64,000 nucleotides of DNA from Elusimicrobia bacterium RIFOXYA12_FULL_51_18 (GCA_001800245.1 MGVA01000007.1:1-64000), one strand, 5' to 3'. Shown: positions 1-8,979, counted from the first letter of the stretch. Notes: generated by a model not told the origin, from the sequence alone. Program-made: numbers and translations.

Positions 1-188
1 ACACGGACTCGCTCTTTAAGGAGCAGGTGTTCGAGTTCAATACGGCCGCCCAGTATGAGATCAACTTCAACAGTGATATCAAAGCGGGCAAGTTCTATGT
101 CCGTTGGGATCTCCAGAGGAATGGCGGCGTGGTGTCTAATCAGAATATGATAGCCGGACGCCAGACCGAGTTCATGGAAATACAGTAA
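1..188 (+). CDS. C-terminal end of an unidentified protein (5' truncated by window)
   Basis: An open frame (codons beginning at base 3) runs from the window edge to a TAA at 186-188 and gives about 61 residues ending ...RQTEFMEIQ. The fragment alternates aromatic and polar residues (EFNTAAQYEINFNSD, KFYVRWDLQ), which looks like the last strands of a beta-sandwich or binding domain; I do not recognise the family. A strong intrinsic terminator follows 21 bases later, which supports this being the real end of a plus-strand gene. The function cannot be assigned from this fragment. Confidence 0.6.
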   Translation, partial: TDSLFKEQVFEFNTAAQYEINFNSDIKAGKFYVRWDLQRNGGVVSNQNMIAGRQTEFMEIQ

Positions 189-209
189 AGTAATTGGGGA
201 GTAAACTTG

Positions 210-245
210 AGAAAGCCCGCCTGAAAAGGCGGGCTTTCTGTTTTC
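210..245 (+). terminator. Rho-independent terminator after the first gene
   Basis: A 12-bp perfect stem (AGAAAGCCCGCC / GGCGGGCTTTCT) with a six-base loop is followed by TGTTTTCTG. It sits just after the stop codon at 188 and ends the plus-strand transcript entering from the left. Confidence 0.85.
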
Positions 246-344
246 TGTACGGAGAACCTTCGCTATCGGTCAAATCCAAGGTCTCCAACGGAGGTATTAC
301 TGGCGCGTGGTATGGTGATTGGAATTATGACGAAAAAACTTCGG

Positions 345-1217
345 TTATTGGCTGATTTGCGCGGCGCCGCTCAGACCGGCGTAAATCAGCGCTCCGCCTT
401 TAAGAGTTTCTATAACGATATCGATGCTGGCAAGGCTTACAGCCAGGCAGCCCCAGGAACGTCCGGGCTGCACATCATTATCCGACACATACTTTGCCTT
501 GTGAATGACCACGGCGCGTTCAAAGGCATTGGAATTAGTGGCGGATAAACCGTGTAAGCGCATGGAACGTCCGTGTTTGCCGGTGTAAATGTCTCCGGTG
601 AGATAAAATCCGAGCGAGGACGCGTTTGAATTAGGCTTGTTGCTGAAGATCGTGGCGTATCCGTCCTTATCCGGATCCGAGCCTGAACCGTGCGCTACAT
701 GAAAAGATCTCACCGTTCCTTCCGTAATATCGGCAATATAGAAACGCGCAATACTGGAATGTCGGGAAAAATTTACCACTCCTAAATACCTTAAATTCCC
801 CAGTTTATCTTTATTGGCCGTATAATAAGCCACTGCCGCGGCTTTGAGGTCGGAGGGTATGATATTCTGGGGGTCTATATCCGCCGCGTTGTACATTTTC
901 AGGGCGCCGGCATTTCTGCCGGCGGGTATTGGAATAATTTCCTTACTATCAGGCAGCTCCTCGCGTATGTCGTCGTCAGGAAGTATCTTCATATCCGGAG
1001 GCGCCTGCCGCCACATATGCACTTTTGTATCTCCGTCCGGTTCCACGCTGATGGCTGTGGAGCCTGTTTTCGCAGCGGTCAAAGCGCCCGGCGCCGCCGC
1101 ATATCCGGAAACGGAGGGATTCCGCAGCAACTCTTCAAAAGCGCCATTGTCCGCCGACACGTTTACGGCAAAAAATGCGGACAACACGGTTGAGATAATT
1201 AAAAGACGTCCAATCAT
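345..1217 (-). CDS. Secreted murein L,D-transpeptidase-like protein (YkuD_2 type)
   Basis: Predicted periplasmic or surface enzyme of about 290 residues. The ORF track starts 25 codons too early; the ATG at 1217 has a Shine-Dalgarno GAGGAA five bases upstream and begins a clear signal peptide (MIGRLLIISTVLSAFFAVNVSA). The C-terminal half carries the YkuD_2 (PF13645) pattern: a VAHGSGSDPDKDG segment, a RLHGL segment, and the catalytic-cysteine motif SWGCLAV near residue 257. The family is related to L,D-transpeptidases that form 3-3 peptide cross-links or attach proteins to peptidoglycan; the exact substrate is unknown. It is followed upstream on the same strand by an AmpG-like permease, which is consistent with a cell-wall role for both. 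Confidence 0.85.
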   Translation of the reverse strand: MIGRLLIISTVLSAFFAVNVSADNGAFEELLRNPSVSGYAAAPGALTAAKTGSTAISVEPDGDTKVHMWRQAPPDMKILPDDDIREELPDSKEIIPIPAGRNAGALKMYNAADIDPQNIIPSDLKAAAVAYYTANKDKLGNLRYLGVVNFSRHSSIARFYIADITEGTVRSFHVAHGSGSDPDKDGYATIFSNKPNSNASSLGFYLTGDIYTGKHGRSMRLHGLSATNSNAFERAVVIHKAKYVSDNDVQPGRSWGCLAVSLASIDIVIETLKGGALIYAGLSGAAQISQ

Positions 1218-1367
1218 AAAATTCCTCACATATAATATTGCGTGATATGCGGCGTTTGTCAAGGGCCTTATTGCCTGTGCCCTGTTTGTCAATAACGGAG
1301 GCGGACCGCGCCCGGCGCAGCTGATTTTTTGTCGAATGAATATTTATCGACGGTTCCCCCCGGCCGG

Positions 1368-2819
1368 CTATGCCGGCTTTTCGCCGTCATTCATCGGGAG
1401 GCGGAATATTACCAGTATGCCGGGAATAGTGAGGAGGCAAACCGCCAGGAAAAAGTGTCTGTAGCCTATAGCCTCCTGCAGTTTGCCGCTTATCATGCCG
1501 GGGACCATCATACCCAGCGCCATAATGCCGGTGGAGATGGCGAAATGGGCTGTCTTGTATTTCCCTTTGCAGACCATCATCAGATAAACGGTGAAAGCCG
1601 TGAGGCCGATGCCGTAGCCGAACTGTTCCGCAGCCACCAGTACATAGGCTATCCATTTTGCCGGCTGAACGTAGGCCATGTATAGATAAAATACATCCGG
1701 CACGTGCAGGGCGAAAACCATGGGCCATAGGCACTTTCTGAACCCGTATTTGGATATAAGCCAGCCGCCAAGCAGTCCGCCGATTATCAGGGCTATCATG
1801 CCGAAAGTGCCGTACATAATGCCGACCTCTGAAGTGGTAATTCCCAGGCCGCCTTTCTCAAACGCATCCAACAGGAACGGCGAAGTAAGCTTTAAAAGCA
1901 TGGCTTCGGCAAAGCGGTAGAAGAGGATAAAGGCGATTATGTAACCGATACCGTCCATCGTGAAGTAAGTGATGAAGGCCTCGTTAAAAGAACTACCTTC
2001 AGCCGTCATCTGCTTTTTCAGGGAAGGGAATATGTAAGTGCGGCAGAGGAAGACCAGGGCGGCCACCAGGACGGCCGCCGCGCCCAGTTTCTGTGCCGGG
2101 CCTGAGAGGCGGTTGAAGAGCCACACAAGTCCGCCCGCGGCCGTCAGGTATGCGGCCATGGTTCCGAACGATTTCAGCAGGCTGAACAGGTCGGCCTTGG
2201 CTTTGGGTACGTCCTCGGCTGGATAAGGCAGGATAAAACGGTGATAGATAAAAAGCGCCAGGAACAGGATGGCCGACAGTAGGAGCATTATGCTCCAGCT
2301 GCCGGGGATGTCCCCCAGCGTTTCCTGCAATTGTCCGGCCCGGTATACCAAAAAGCCGGTGCCGAATATCATAGCGAACCTGTAGAACATCGAGCGGATG
2401 CCTACGAAGAAAGCCTGGTCTTCCTTGGTGAGCGCCAGCATATAGAACCCGTCGGTGGCTATATCGTGAGTGGCTGAGACGAAGGCTCCTACTGCGAAAG
2501 CCAGCAGGGAGACCGCGAAGAAATGCTGTCCGCCCAGCGAAAGCGCGGCCGCCGCCAGGCAGCAGGCCATGATAAGCTGGGTATAGACGAGCCATTTGCG
2601 GCGCGTGCCGTACATATCCACCATGGGCCCCCAGAGCATCTTTATGACCCAGGGGAGATAGAGCCAGCTGGTCCAGAAAGCGATCTGGGCGTTAGAGACG
2701 CCCATGTTTTTATAAAGGATTACGGAAACGGAGTTTATAATGATGTATGGCAGGCCTTCGGCGAAATAAGTGGAAGGCACGAAATACCAGGGGTTGCGAT
2801 TTTCGGCTTTAGAAAGCAT
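1368..2819 (-). CDS. AmpG-like MFS permease (muropeptide / PAT family)
   Basis: A 483-residue inner-membrane protein with about 12-14 hydrophobic segments. The N-terminus (WYFVPSTYFAEGLPYIII) and the SATHDIATDGFYM segment near residue 115 are characteristic of the AmpG/PAT branch of the major facilitator superfamily, whose best-known member imports anhydro-muropeptides for cell-wall recycling. The start is supported by a GGAGG four to five bases upstream of the ATG. It lies 150 bases upstream of the L,D-transpeptidase-like gene on the same strand and may be co-transcribed with it. The substrate is not proven: other family members carry siderophores or acetyl-CoA, so AmpG activity is a family-level inference. 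Confidence 0.85.
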   Translation of the reverse strand: MLSKAENRNPWYFVPSTYFAEGLPYIIINSVSVILYKNMGVSNAQIAFWTSWLYLPWVIKMLWGPMVDMYGTRRKWLVYTQLIMACCLAAAALSLGGQHFFAVSLLAFAVGAFVSATHDIATDGFYMLALTKEDQAFFVGIRSMFYRFAMIFGTGFLVYRAGQLQETLGDIPGSWSIMLLLSAILFLALFIYHRFILPYPAEDVPKAKADLFSLLKSFGTMAAYLTAAGGLVWLFNRLSGPAQKLGAAAVLVAALVFLCRTYIFPSLKKQMTAEGSSFNEAFITYFTMDGIGYIIAFILFYRFAEAMLLKLTSPFLLDAFEKGGLGITTSEVGIMYGTFGMIALIIGGLLGGWLISKYGFRKCLWPMVFALHVPDVFYLYMAYVQPAKWIAYVLVAAEQFGYGIGLTAFTVYLMMVCKGKYKTAHFAISTGIMALGMMVPGMISGKLQEAIGYRHFFLAVCLLTIPGILVIFRLPMNDGEKPA

Positions 2820-2842
2820 TGAACCTCCGCGTCATCAATAAT

Positions 2843-3025
2843 ATCCTTAGATAAGGTAATTGCCGGGGCTGCAAGTTCGGGGCGCCGTCGGGGCAGCGGA
2901 ACGCAAAACCAGCGTCGGTCACACCGTGGCCGCGCTTCCGATCCTCGGCCTCCGGACGGTTTTGCAAACCCGCCGCCCCGCCAGCGCCACTCCAACTATA
3001 CCCGCCGGCAACTATTCTAAGGATA
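2843..3025. repeat. Dispersed hairpin repeat, copy 1, with flanking inverted ends
   Basis: Non-coding. It begins with the family head GGCTGCAAGTTCGGGG (from 2867), has paired arms (GGGGCAGCGGAACGCAAAAC against GGTTTTGCAAACCCGCC..), and ends in CCCGCCGGCAA. Outside that, ATCCTTAGAT.. at 2843 is the imperfect inverse of ..ATTCTAAGGAT ending at 3024, so the unit is bounded by about 20-base inverted ends. Other copies lie near 34.8, 53.5, 55.2 and 56.8 kb. Confidence 0.75.
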
Positions 3026-3073
3026 GTTTAACTTTTGCCTGCGCGGGTTTCAATACTTTGCTAAAATTAATAC

Positions 3074-4729
3074 ATGGCACTGCTTTCACTGCTTTTCCCC
3101 CCCGAATCCGTAGCCTATTCGGTTTTCATCATAACTTTGGTAGGCGCCGCCGGCCTGGCCTTCGGGAATATTAAATTTTTCGGTATAAATCTGGGTATCG
3201 CCGGAGTCCTCTTCGCGGGCATAGTTTTCGGCCATTTCGGAGTGGACGTGAATCGGGAGACCCTGGAGTTCCTGCGGGAGTTCGGGTTGATTCTTTTCGT
3301 TTACGCCATCGGCACCCAGGTGGGCCCCGGGTTTTTTTCCTCTTTTCGTAAGGAGGGTATCAGGCTCAATCTGCTCGCGGCCGCCGTTGTACTGGGCGGC
3401 GCGGCGTTGTCTCTGCTGCTGGCGCGCCTTGCCGGCCTGGACATCCCCACCGCGGTAGGGATGTATTCCGGCGCCGTGACCAACACCCCGGCCCTGGCGG
3501 CGGCCCAGCAGACGCTCAACGGCATGAGTCCGGACTTTGCCAACAGCGCTTCCGTGGGTTACGCCCTGGCTTATCCCGGCGCTATTCTCGGCATTATATT
3601 GACCATGGTTTTTATAAAGACGGTCTTTAGATCCCAGGTAACCGAGGATATTAAACATGTGCCTGAGACGCGCAGCGAAGCCGACTTCGCCAATATGAGC
3701 ATTAAGGTGGAGAATAAAAATCTGGACGGCTTCAGGATAAAGGATATTCCCGCGATCAACGAACTGGGCGTGGTGGTCTCCCGTATCTATCACGACGGGA
3801 AAATGGCCGTGGCCCATGACGATACCGGCATAAAAGTGGGCGATGTGGTGCTGGCCGTGGGTCGTCATGAGAACGTGAAAAAATTTATGATAGTGGTCGG
3901 CTCACAGAGCGACATGGACCTTAAAAAAATCCCCAGCCGCATCGTGCATTCCCGCGTTATCGTGACCCGTAAAGAGGTTATCGGTAAGACCTTGGACGAG
4001 ATAAAACTGGAGTCGCAGTATGACGTTATAGCCACCAGGGCCACGCGCGCGGACGTGGAATTCATTGTTCCCGACAGCTATATTCTGCAGTTCGCCGACA
4101 ACCTGGTGATAGTGGGCGAAGAGGCCAGCGTGGCCAAGGCTTCCGCGATGCTGGGCAATTCACCCAAGGATCTAAATCATCCCCAACTAATTCCCGCCTT
4201 TATCGGCATTGGTCTGGGAGTGGTGCTGGGTTCCATTCCTATCGCTATACCCGGCCTTTCCACCCCCATAAAACTCGGCCTGGCCGGAGGCCCGCTGATC
4301 ATGGCTATTCTGCTGAGCTATGTGCAGACCATAGGGCCGCTTAACTGGTACATGCCTCCCGCCGGTAACCTTATGCTCAGAGAACTGGGGATAGTCCTGT
4401 TCCTGGCCTGTGTGGGCCTCAAGGCGGGAGGAAAGTTTATGGAGACGCTGGTCAGCGGCAACGGCGGCGTCATGGTGCTGCTGTCATTCGTTATAACCGT
4501 GGCGCCGATAATCATAGTCGGGGTCTTTGCCAAGTTGAAATATAGACTGAATTATATGTCGCTGTGCGGCGTGTTGGCCGGTTCCATGACCGACCCGCCC
4601 GCGCTGGCTTTTGCTAACGGTATGGCGGGTTCCAACCTCCCGGCCATGTCCTATGCCACCGTCTATCCCCTGGTCATGATCATGCGCGTAATCTCCGCGC
4701 AGGTGATAGTGTCGCTTTTTATGGGATAA
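3074..4729 (+). CDS. YidE/AspT-type transporter with RCK_C domains
   Basis: A 551-residue membrane protein of the aspartate:alanine exchanger (AAE) family. It shows the duplicated membrane block: residues 1-180 (..FREFGLILFVYAIGTQVGPGFF.., MYSGAVTNTPALAAAQ) and about 370-551 (LRELGIVLFLACVGLKAGG, LAGSMTDPPALAFAN). Between them lie two TrkA-C/RCK_C-like regulatory domains (about 210-360). Family members exchange amino or dicarboxylic acids; the substrate here is unknown. No Shine-Dalgarno is visible: TAAAAT at 3062-3067 sits seven bases before the ATG, the spacing expected for a leaderless mRNA. The stop overlaps the ATG of the broken AEC permease (TAATG), so the two once formed an operon. Confidence 0.88.
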   Translation: MALLSLLFPPESVAYSVFIITLVGAAGLAFGNIKFFGINLGIAGVLFAGIVFGHFGVDVNRETLEFLREFGLILFVYAIGTQVGPGFFSSFRKEGIRLNLLAAAVVLGGAALSLLLARLAGLDIPTAVGMYSGAVTNTPALAAAQQTLNGMSPDFANSASVGYALAYPGAILGIILTMVFIKTVFRSQVTEDIKHVPETRSEADFANMSIKVENKNLDGFRIKDIPAINELGVVVSRIYHDGKMAVAHDDTGIKVGDVVLAVGRHENVKKFMIVVGSQSDMDLKKIPSRIVHSRVIVTRKEVIGKTLDEIKLESQYDVIATRATRADVEFIVPDSYILQFADNLVIVGEEASVAKASAMLGNSPKDLNHPQLIPAFIGIGLGVVLGSIPIAIPGLSTPIKLGLAGGPLIMAILLSYVQTIGPLNWYMPPAGNLMLRELGIVLFLACVGLKAGGKFMETLVSGNGGVMVLLSFVITVAPIIIVGVFAKLKYRLNYMSLCGVLAGSMTDPPALAFANGMAGSNLPAMSYATVYPLVMIMRVISAQVIVSLFMG

Positions 4730-4934
4730 TGACGGTAATAATCGCAAACCTTTTCATCATAATGGCATCTGGCTGGCTGTTTCGCCGCTTCGGCATTGTG
4801 CGGGAAGGCGCCGCAGAGGCTTTTAACCAGTACCTATACTACCTGGCCCCTTCCTGCCCTCACCATAGTGAAAATAGCTGACACGCCGCTTTCCGGGCTC
4901 GGTTGGCGGTTCCTGACTGCAAACACGTTGCCGT
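4729..4934 (+). pseudogene. AEC-family permease remnant, frameshifted and truncated by a repeat
   Basis: The ATG at 4729 overlaps the previous stop (TAATG). It reads MTVIIANLFIIMASGWLFRRFGIVREGAAEAFNQYLYYLA, a typical auxin-efflux-carrier start, then goes out of frame at a run of C (CTGGCCCCTTCC); one C fewer would continue LPALTIVKIADTPLSGLGWRFLTANTLPL, again typical of AEC permeases. The coding stops at 4934, exactly where the TTAA-bounded element begins; the remaining eight or so membrane segments are absent. This is a dead gene cut by element insertion or by a deletion ending at the element. Confidence 0.8.
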
Positions 4935-5166
4935 TAACCCGAATCCTGCAGTTCAAATTGGTTTCCATTGGAAGATCCTGTGAACAAAAAAAGCAATACC
5001 TGCGTAGGTGCCGTATAAGGGCCTATGGCCATCAGACGGCCAGGATTCCCCGCAGCAGCGGGTCGAAAACCAAGCGCAATGCGCGCCGGGTTTTCTAGGG
5101 TGTATGCCGCGCGAAGCGCACCTGAGCTCCGCGAAGGGAAAAATTCAACTGAATTTTTCAGGTTGA
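4934..5166. repeat. TTAA-type mobile repeat, long copy (with a 99-bp insert)
   Basis: The outer segments (4934 to about 5024 and about 5124 to 5166) match the 134-bp copy at 12348-12481 with no mismatch that I can find, in opposite orientation. The left end TTAACCCGAA and right end (read inverted, ..AACCTGAA) form an imperfect terminal inverted repeat. A 99-bp insert separates the halves and is flanked by CCT on each side. The left end cuts an AEC permease and the right end supplies the stop codon of the ABC gene. Confidence 0.85.
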
Positions 5167-6920
5167 CCGTCGGTTGTGCCGCCTAATTCTTCCTCAAGTT
5201 TTCTTCTTTCGTATATCTGCTTATAAAGTCCGTTCAGGGCTATCAGTTCGGCGTGAGTGCCTTTTTCCGCCAAGCGGCCTTCGTCAAGCGTCAAGATAAA
5301 ATCCGCGTGCTCTATCGTTTTTATGCGGTGCGTGACTATCAGGCAGATGGCGTCCGGCAGTTCTTTTCGGAAGTCATGCCAGAAATCGGCTTCGGTCTGG
5401 GCGTCCATGGCGCTGGTCGCGTCGTCAAAAAGCAGCAGGTCCGGGGATGTCAGCAGCGCCCTGGCTATGGCTACGCGCTGCTTCTGGCCGCCTGAAAGCG
5501 AGAAACCGCGCGTGCCCACGAACGTCTCCAGGCCTTTCGGCAGCCTGGCGATATCGTGCTTGAGCTGAGAAACGCGCACGGCGTTGTCCACGGCGTCACG
5601 CGCCAGGTTGTCCCTCCCGAGCGTAATATTATTGAGTACGGTGTCCGTCAGTATAAAGGGGTCCTGCGTAACGAGGCCGAGACGCGCGCGCAGAGCCTCG
5701 GGAGAGAAGCCGCGCATATCCGCGCCGTTCACGCGTAGTTCGCCGGATGAGAATTCCGAGAGGCGTGTGAGCAGGGCCAGCAGGCTGCTCTTGCCCGAAC
5801 CGATCTTTCCAACTATCGCCACCAGCTGTCCCTTTTTCGCCTCGAAGGTGATCTTTTTCAGCAGCGGCACATCGTCCTTGTCGGTCTTCACGGAGACATC
5901 CGCAGCCGAAATGCTCTCTATTCTGGCCGGCGGCGCGCTGGGTGCGTGCGGTTTCTTGATGCCGCTTCTGGCGTGCAACAGCTCGTCCACGCGCTTTATA
6001 GAGGCGCCCGCCCGGGTGCCGGCCACGAAGAATTGGCTGATGTCCATCAGCGGCATCATAATCATGCCGGAATAAAAATAGAAGGCCATCAGGTCGCCCA
6101 AGGTGGCTTTGCCTTTTATGACCATCAGGCCGCCGGCGAGATAGAGCATCGCGACCGACACGAAATTGGCGTAATGGAAGAAATACGAGAAGATAATGTC
6201 CATTTTAGTGGAGGCTATCTCGGCCGCCTGCTGTCCCTCGGCCTTGCCAGCGAAAAAAGCGCTCTGGGCGTTTTCCTTGGCGTTGGCCTTTATCAGCTTT
6301 ATGCCGGTGAAGCAGGTCTCCAGAAAATCGTAGATAAGTGTTATCGTCTTCTGCAGCGCGTCGTAGCGCTCGTGCAGCTTCTTGCCGGTCTTTATGGAAG
6401 CCGTAAGGATGAAGGGCGCCGGCAGCAGCACCCAGAAGGTCAGCCATGGGCTGAGCAGCAGCATCATTGTTATGGCCGCGATAAGCGTGAAGAAGGATTG
6501 GATGAAGCGGAATACGCCCGAGCAAGAGAACCATGAGATCTTCCGCGAGATATCGTCTATCATGCGCGTGACCAGGTCGCCGGTGGTGTAGCGGTGGTAG
6601 AAATGCTGGTCCATCTTTATGATATGTTCGAACACCTCTTTGCGGAACTCCCATTCGAGGCGCATGTTCATATAGGCGCGGTTGCGCTGCGCCAGAACGC
6701 TGACAAGCGCGCTTAAAACGCCCACGCCAAGTATCAGGTATATATTCTGGTGCAAGTATTCGCGTGTTATCCCGCTTTTGAGGCCGTCTACTATCCGCTT
6801 GATAAGATAAGGATAGACCGCGTTAAGCGCTGCGCTCAGGAGGCCCAGCAGGATGATGGCGAGCATGCGGTATTTATGCCGCCGCCAGTAAGGAAAAAGC
6901 CATTTAAGGGTGAACATCAT
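5145..6920 (-). CDS. ABC exporter half-transporter, subunit with degenerate Walker B
   Basis: A 591-residue fusion of a six-helix membrane domain (residues about 15-305) and an ATPase domain. Walker A is GKIGSGKS (371-378), signature LSGGQ (475-479), H-loop His531. Walker B reads LLLFDD (495-500): the catalytic glutamate is replaced by Asp500, as in one subunit of heterodimeric exporters such as TM287/288 or LmrCD. The partner is the gene just upstream, four bases away. The last residues (PEKFS and stop) are encoded by the repeat element at 4934-5166. Exports an unknown substrate, probably a lipid, drug or peptide. Confidence 0.9.
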   Translation of the reverse strand: MMFTLKWLFPYWRRHKYRMLAIILLGLLSAALNAVYPYLIKRIVDGLKSGITREYLHQNIYLILGVGVLSALVSVLAQRNRAYMNMRLEWEFRKEVFEHIIKMDQHFYHRYTTGDLVTRMIDDISRKISWFSCSGVFRFIQSFFTLIAAITMMLLLSPWLTFWVLLPAPFILTASIKTGKKLHERYDALQKTITLIYDFLETCFTGIKLIKANAKENAQSAFFAGKAEGQQAAEIASTKMDIIFSYFFHYANFVSVAMLYLAGGLMVIKGKATLGDLMAFYFYSGMIMMPLMDISQFFVAGTRAGASIKRVDELLHARSGIKKPHAPSAPPARIESISAADVSVKTDKDDVPLLKKITFEAKKGQLVAIVGKIGSGKSSLLALLTRLSEFSSGELRVNGADMRGFSPEALRARLGLVTQDPFILTDTVLNNITLGRDNLARDAVDNAVRVSQLKHDIARLPKGLETFVGTRGFSLSGGQKQRVAIARALLTSPDLLLFDDATSAMDAQTEADFWHDFRKELPDAICLIVTHRIKTIEHADFILTLDEGRLAEKGTHAELIALNGLYKQIYERRKLEEELGGTTDGQPEKFS

Positions 6921-6924
6921 AGGG

Positions 6925-8703
6925 CTATCCGTTCTCCCCGAACTGCAGCTTGTAAAATTTAGAATATACCCCGCCCCGCTCCAGCAGTTGGCCGTGCGTG
7001 CCGCTTTCCTTGATCTCCCCCTCGGAGATCAGCAGAATGTTGTCGGCGTTGCGTATGGTGGAAAGCCTGTGGGCGATGACTATCATCGTCTTGTGCTTGA
7101 TCAGGCGCTGCATGGCCGTATTTATCAGGCGTTCGGTATACGGGTCTATATGCGAGGTCGCTTCGTCCAGTACCAGCACTTCCTGGTTGAGCACCATGGC
7201 CCGTACCAGGGAGATGACCTGTTTTTCGCCCGCGGAAAGGTTTACGCCCTTTTCCACGATATGCTTTGAAAGGCTGTGATGCTTGAAAAAAGTCTCCAGG
7301 CCTATCGTCTTTATGGCGTCGTGCACCATGGAGTCAGGGAGGGCGTCGTCCATCAGTTTCAGGTTCTGCATGATGGTGCCTGGGAAAAGGTAGATATCCT
7401 GGTGCACAAGGCCTATGGCCGTGCGCAGAGAATTCAGGCTGATGTCCGGCAGGTCCACGCCGTCTATAAGTATGCGGCCTTTCTGCGGAGTGTAGAACTT
7501 GAACAGCAAATTGGTGACGGTGGTTTTTCCCCCGCCTGTCTCTCCCACGATAGCCAGGCTTTTACCTTTAGGCAGATTGAAGGAAATATCTTTCAGCACC
7601 CACTGCGCGTCGTCGGAGTAGCGCATCCAGACATTGCGGAACTCTATGCCTTCCTTGATGGAATGGAGATATCTCGGTTTGGGGATGTCCACTATGGCGG
7701 GGCGGCGTTCGAGTATCCGGTGTATGCGCTGCCCGGCGGCGAAGGAGCGCTGGATAATGCTGATGTGCTCCGAGAGCCTGAAGACCGGCTCGAAAAGCGT
7801 GTCGATATAAAGGATGAACATCACCAGCGTGCCGATGGAAATAGCGCCGTCGATGGCCCAGCCCCCGCCCACGCCGAGTATGATGGCTATCGAGATCGGG
7901 CTGAGTAATATGATGCTCAGATAGAAAATTATCGACATGAATTCGCCGCTCAGCTCGGCGTTGAACTTTTTCTTGTTGATCACTTCGAGTTTGTCTGCGG
8001 CCATCTTTTCACGGTTGTAGGCCTGCAGCAGGGCGATGGCGTTTATGTGTTCGGTCAGGAAACCGGTGATCTCGCTGGTCAGCTTCCTGACCAGTACGAA
8101 TAAGGTGGAGCTTTTCCGCAGGAAAATAAAACTGATTACCAACACGAACGGGAAGACCGAGGAGAGCAGCAGCGTCAGGCGCGGGCTGAAATAGAACATC
8201 ACTCCGAAGGTCACTACGAACATGATCATGTCGCGAAAGATAGTGACGGTCGTTTCCGTGAAGAGCTCGTAAAGGCTGCTGGTATCCGACTGAACGCGCG
8301 CGGTAAGGCGTCCCACCGGGAATTCCGCGTAAAAAGGCAGGTCCAGCGCCAGCATGTGGGCGAGCATGCGTTTCTTCAGATCGGTCATTATCTTCTGGCC
8401 GGTCCGCACCAGCCGCATGCGCAGCAGGTAGCTGAAGCCCAGGAAAAGCATGGAGTTCAAAAAGAGCGCGCCCACGGCAATAAGGAGCATCATGGATTTG
8501 CCGGACGGGATCGCTGTGTCTATTATGTATTTGGCTATTATCGGCGTGAACAGGTTGGCGGCCGTAGAGAGCATGATCCAGACGAAAGCGGTGATAAAGC
8601 CCCGCCTCTCCGGCACGGTCAGGCCGTAGAGAGTGCGGAAGGTGGCCTTGTAATTTATTTTTTCTTTAGGGTCCTGTCCGTCATCATGGGAGTCGCCGTG
8701 CAT
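6925..8703 (-). CDS. ABC exporter half-transporter, subunit with non-canonical signature
   Basis: A 592-residue membrane-ATPase fusion. Membrane segments fill residues about 35-310. Walker A GETGGGKT (387-394), Walker B VLVLDE with an intact catalytic Glu514, H-loop IAHR. The signature is LSAGE (489-493) instead of LSGGQ. Paired with the downstream subunit (degenerate Walker B, normal signature) this gives one complete ATP site and one degenerate site, the hallmark of asymmetric heterodimeric exporters. The start has only a weak upstream AGGG. The stop lies four bases before the next start, so translation is probably coupled. Confidence 0.9.
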   Translation of the reverse strand: MHGDSHDDGQDPKEKINYKATFRTLYGLTVPERRGFITAFVWIMLSTAANLFTPIIAKYIIDTAIPSGKSMMLLIAVGALFLNSMLFLGFSYLLRMRLVRTGQKIMTDLKKRMLAHMLALDLPFYAEFPVGRLTARVQSDTSSLYELFTETTVTIFRDMIMFVVTFGVMFYFSPRLTLLLSSVFPFVLVISFIFLRKSSTLFVLVRKLTSEITGFLTEHINAIALLQAYNREKMAADKLEVINKKKFNAELSGEFMSIIFYLSIILLSPISIAIILGVGGGWAIDGAISIGTLVMFILYIDTLFEPVFRLSEHISIIQRSFAAGQRIHRILERRPAIVDIPKPRYLHSIKEGIEFRNVWMRYSDDAQWVLKDISFNLPKGKSLAIVGETGGGKTTVTNLLFKFYTPQKGRILIDGVDLPDISLNSLRTAIGLVHQDIYLFPGTIMQNLKLMDDALPDSMVHDAIKTIGLETFFKHHSLSKHIVEKGVNLSAGEKQVISLVRAMVLNQEVLVLDEATSHIDPYTERLINTAMQRLIKHKTMIVIAHRLSTIRNADNILLISEGEIKESGTHGQLLERGGVYSKFYKLQFGENG

Positions 8704-8902
8704 CCCTATATTCTATAAAATAGCCGGGCAGGCTTGCCCCGCAGGCCCGGCGGAACACTGGGTGGCTTATCGGGCCTCGCGGTTTAGTGTGGATAGTAGA
8801 AATGCTTCGGGGAAATGGCAGTTGCTGGGCTGATTGGCTTTCGGTTAAGCACCGCAGGTTAGCCCCTACGGGTAAATTTACGTGTCCATCTGTGGATATT
8901 TT

Positions 8903-8945
8903 GTAAAAAGAAAAGGGGCTTAAGGCGAACGCCTTAAACCCCTTT
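8903..8945 (-). terminator. Terminator of the 2-oxoacid:ferredoxin oxidoreductase operon
   Basis: A 15-bp near-perfect stem (GGGGCTTAAGGCG / CGCCTTAAACCCC) with a two-base loop lies 35 bases beyond the gamma-subunit stop. On the minus strand it is followed by TTTTCTTTTT, so it works as an intrinsic terminator in that direction. Confidence 0.85.
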
Positions 8946-8979
8946 GATTCCTCTATTCGTGGCAACCAATAACTAACAA

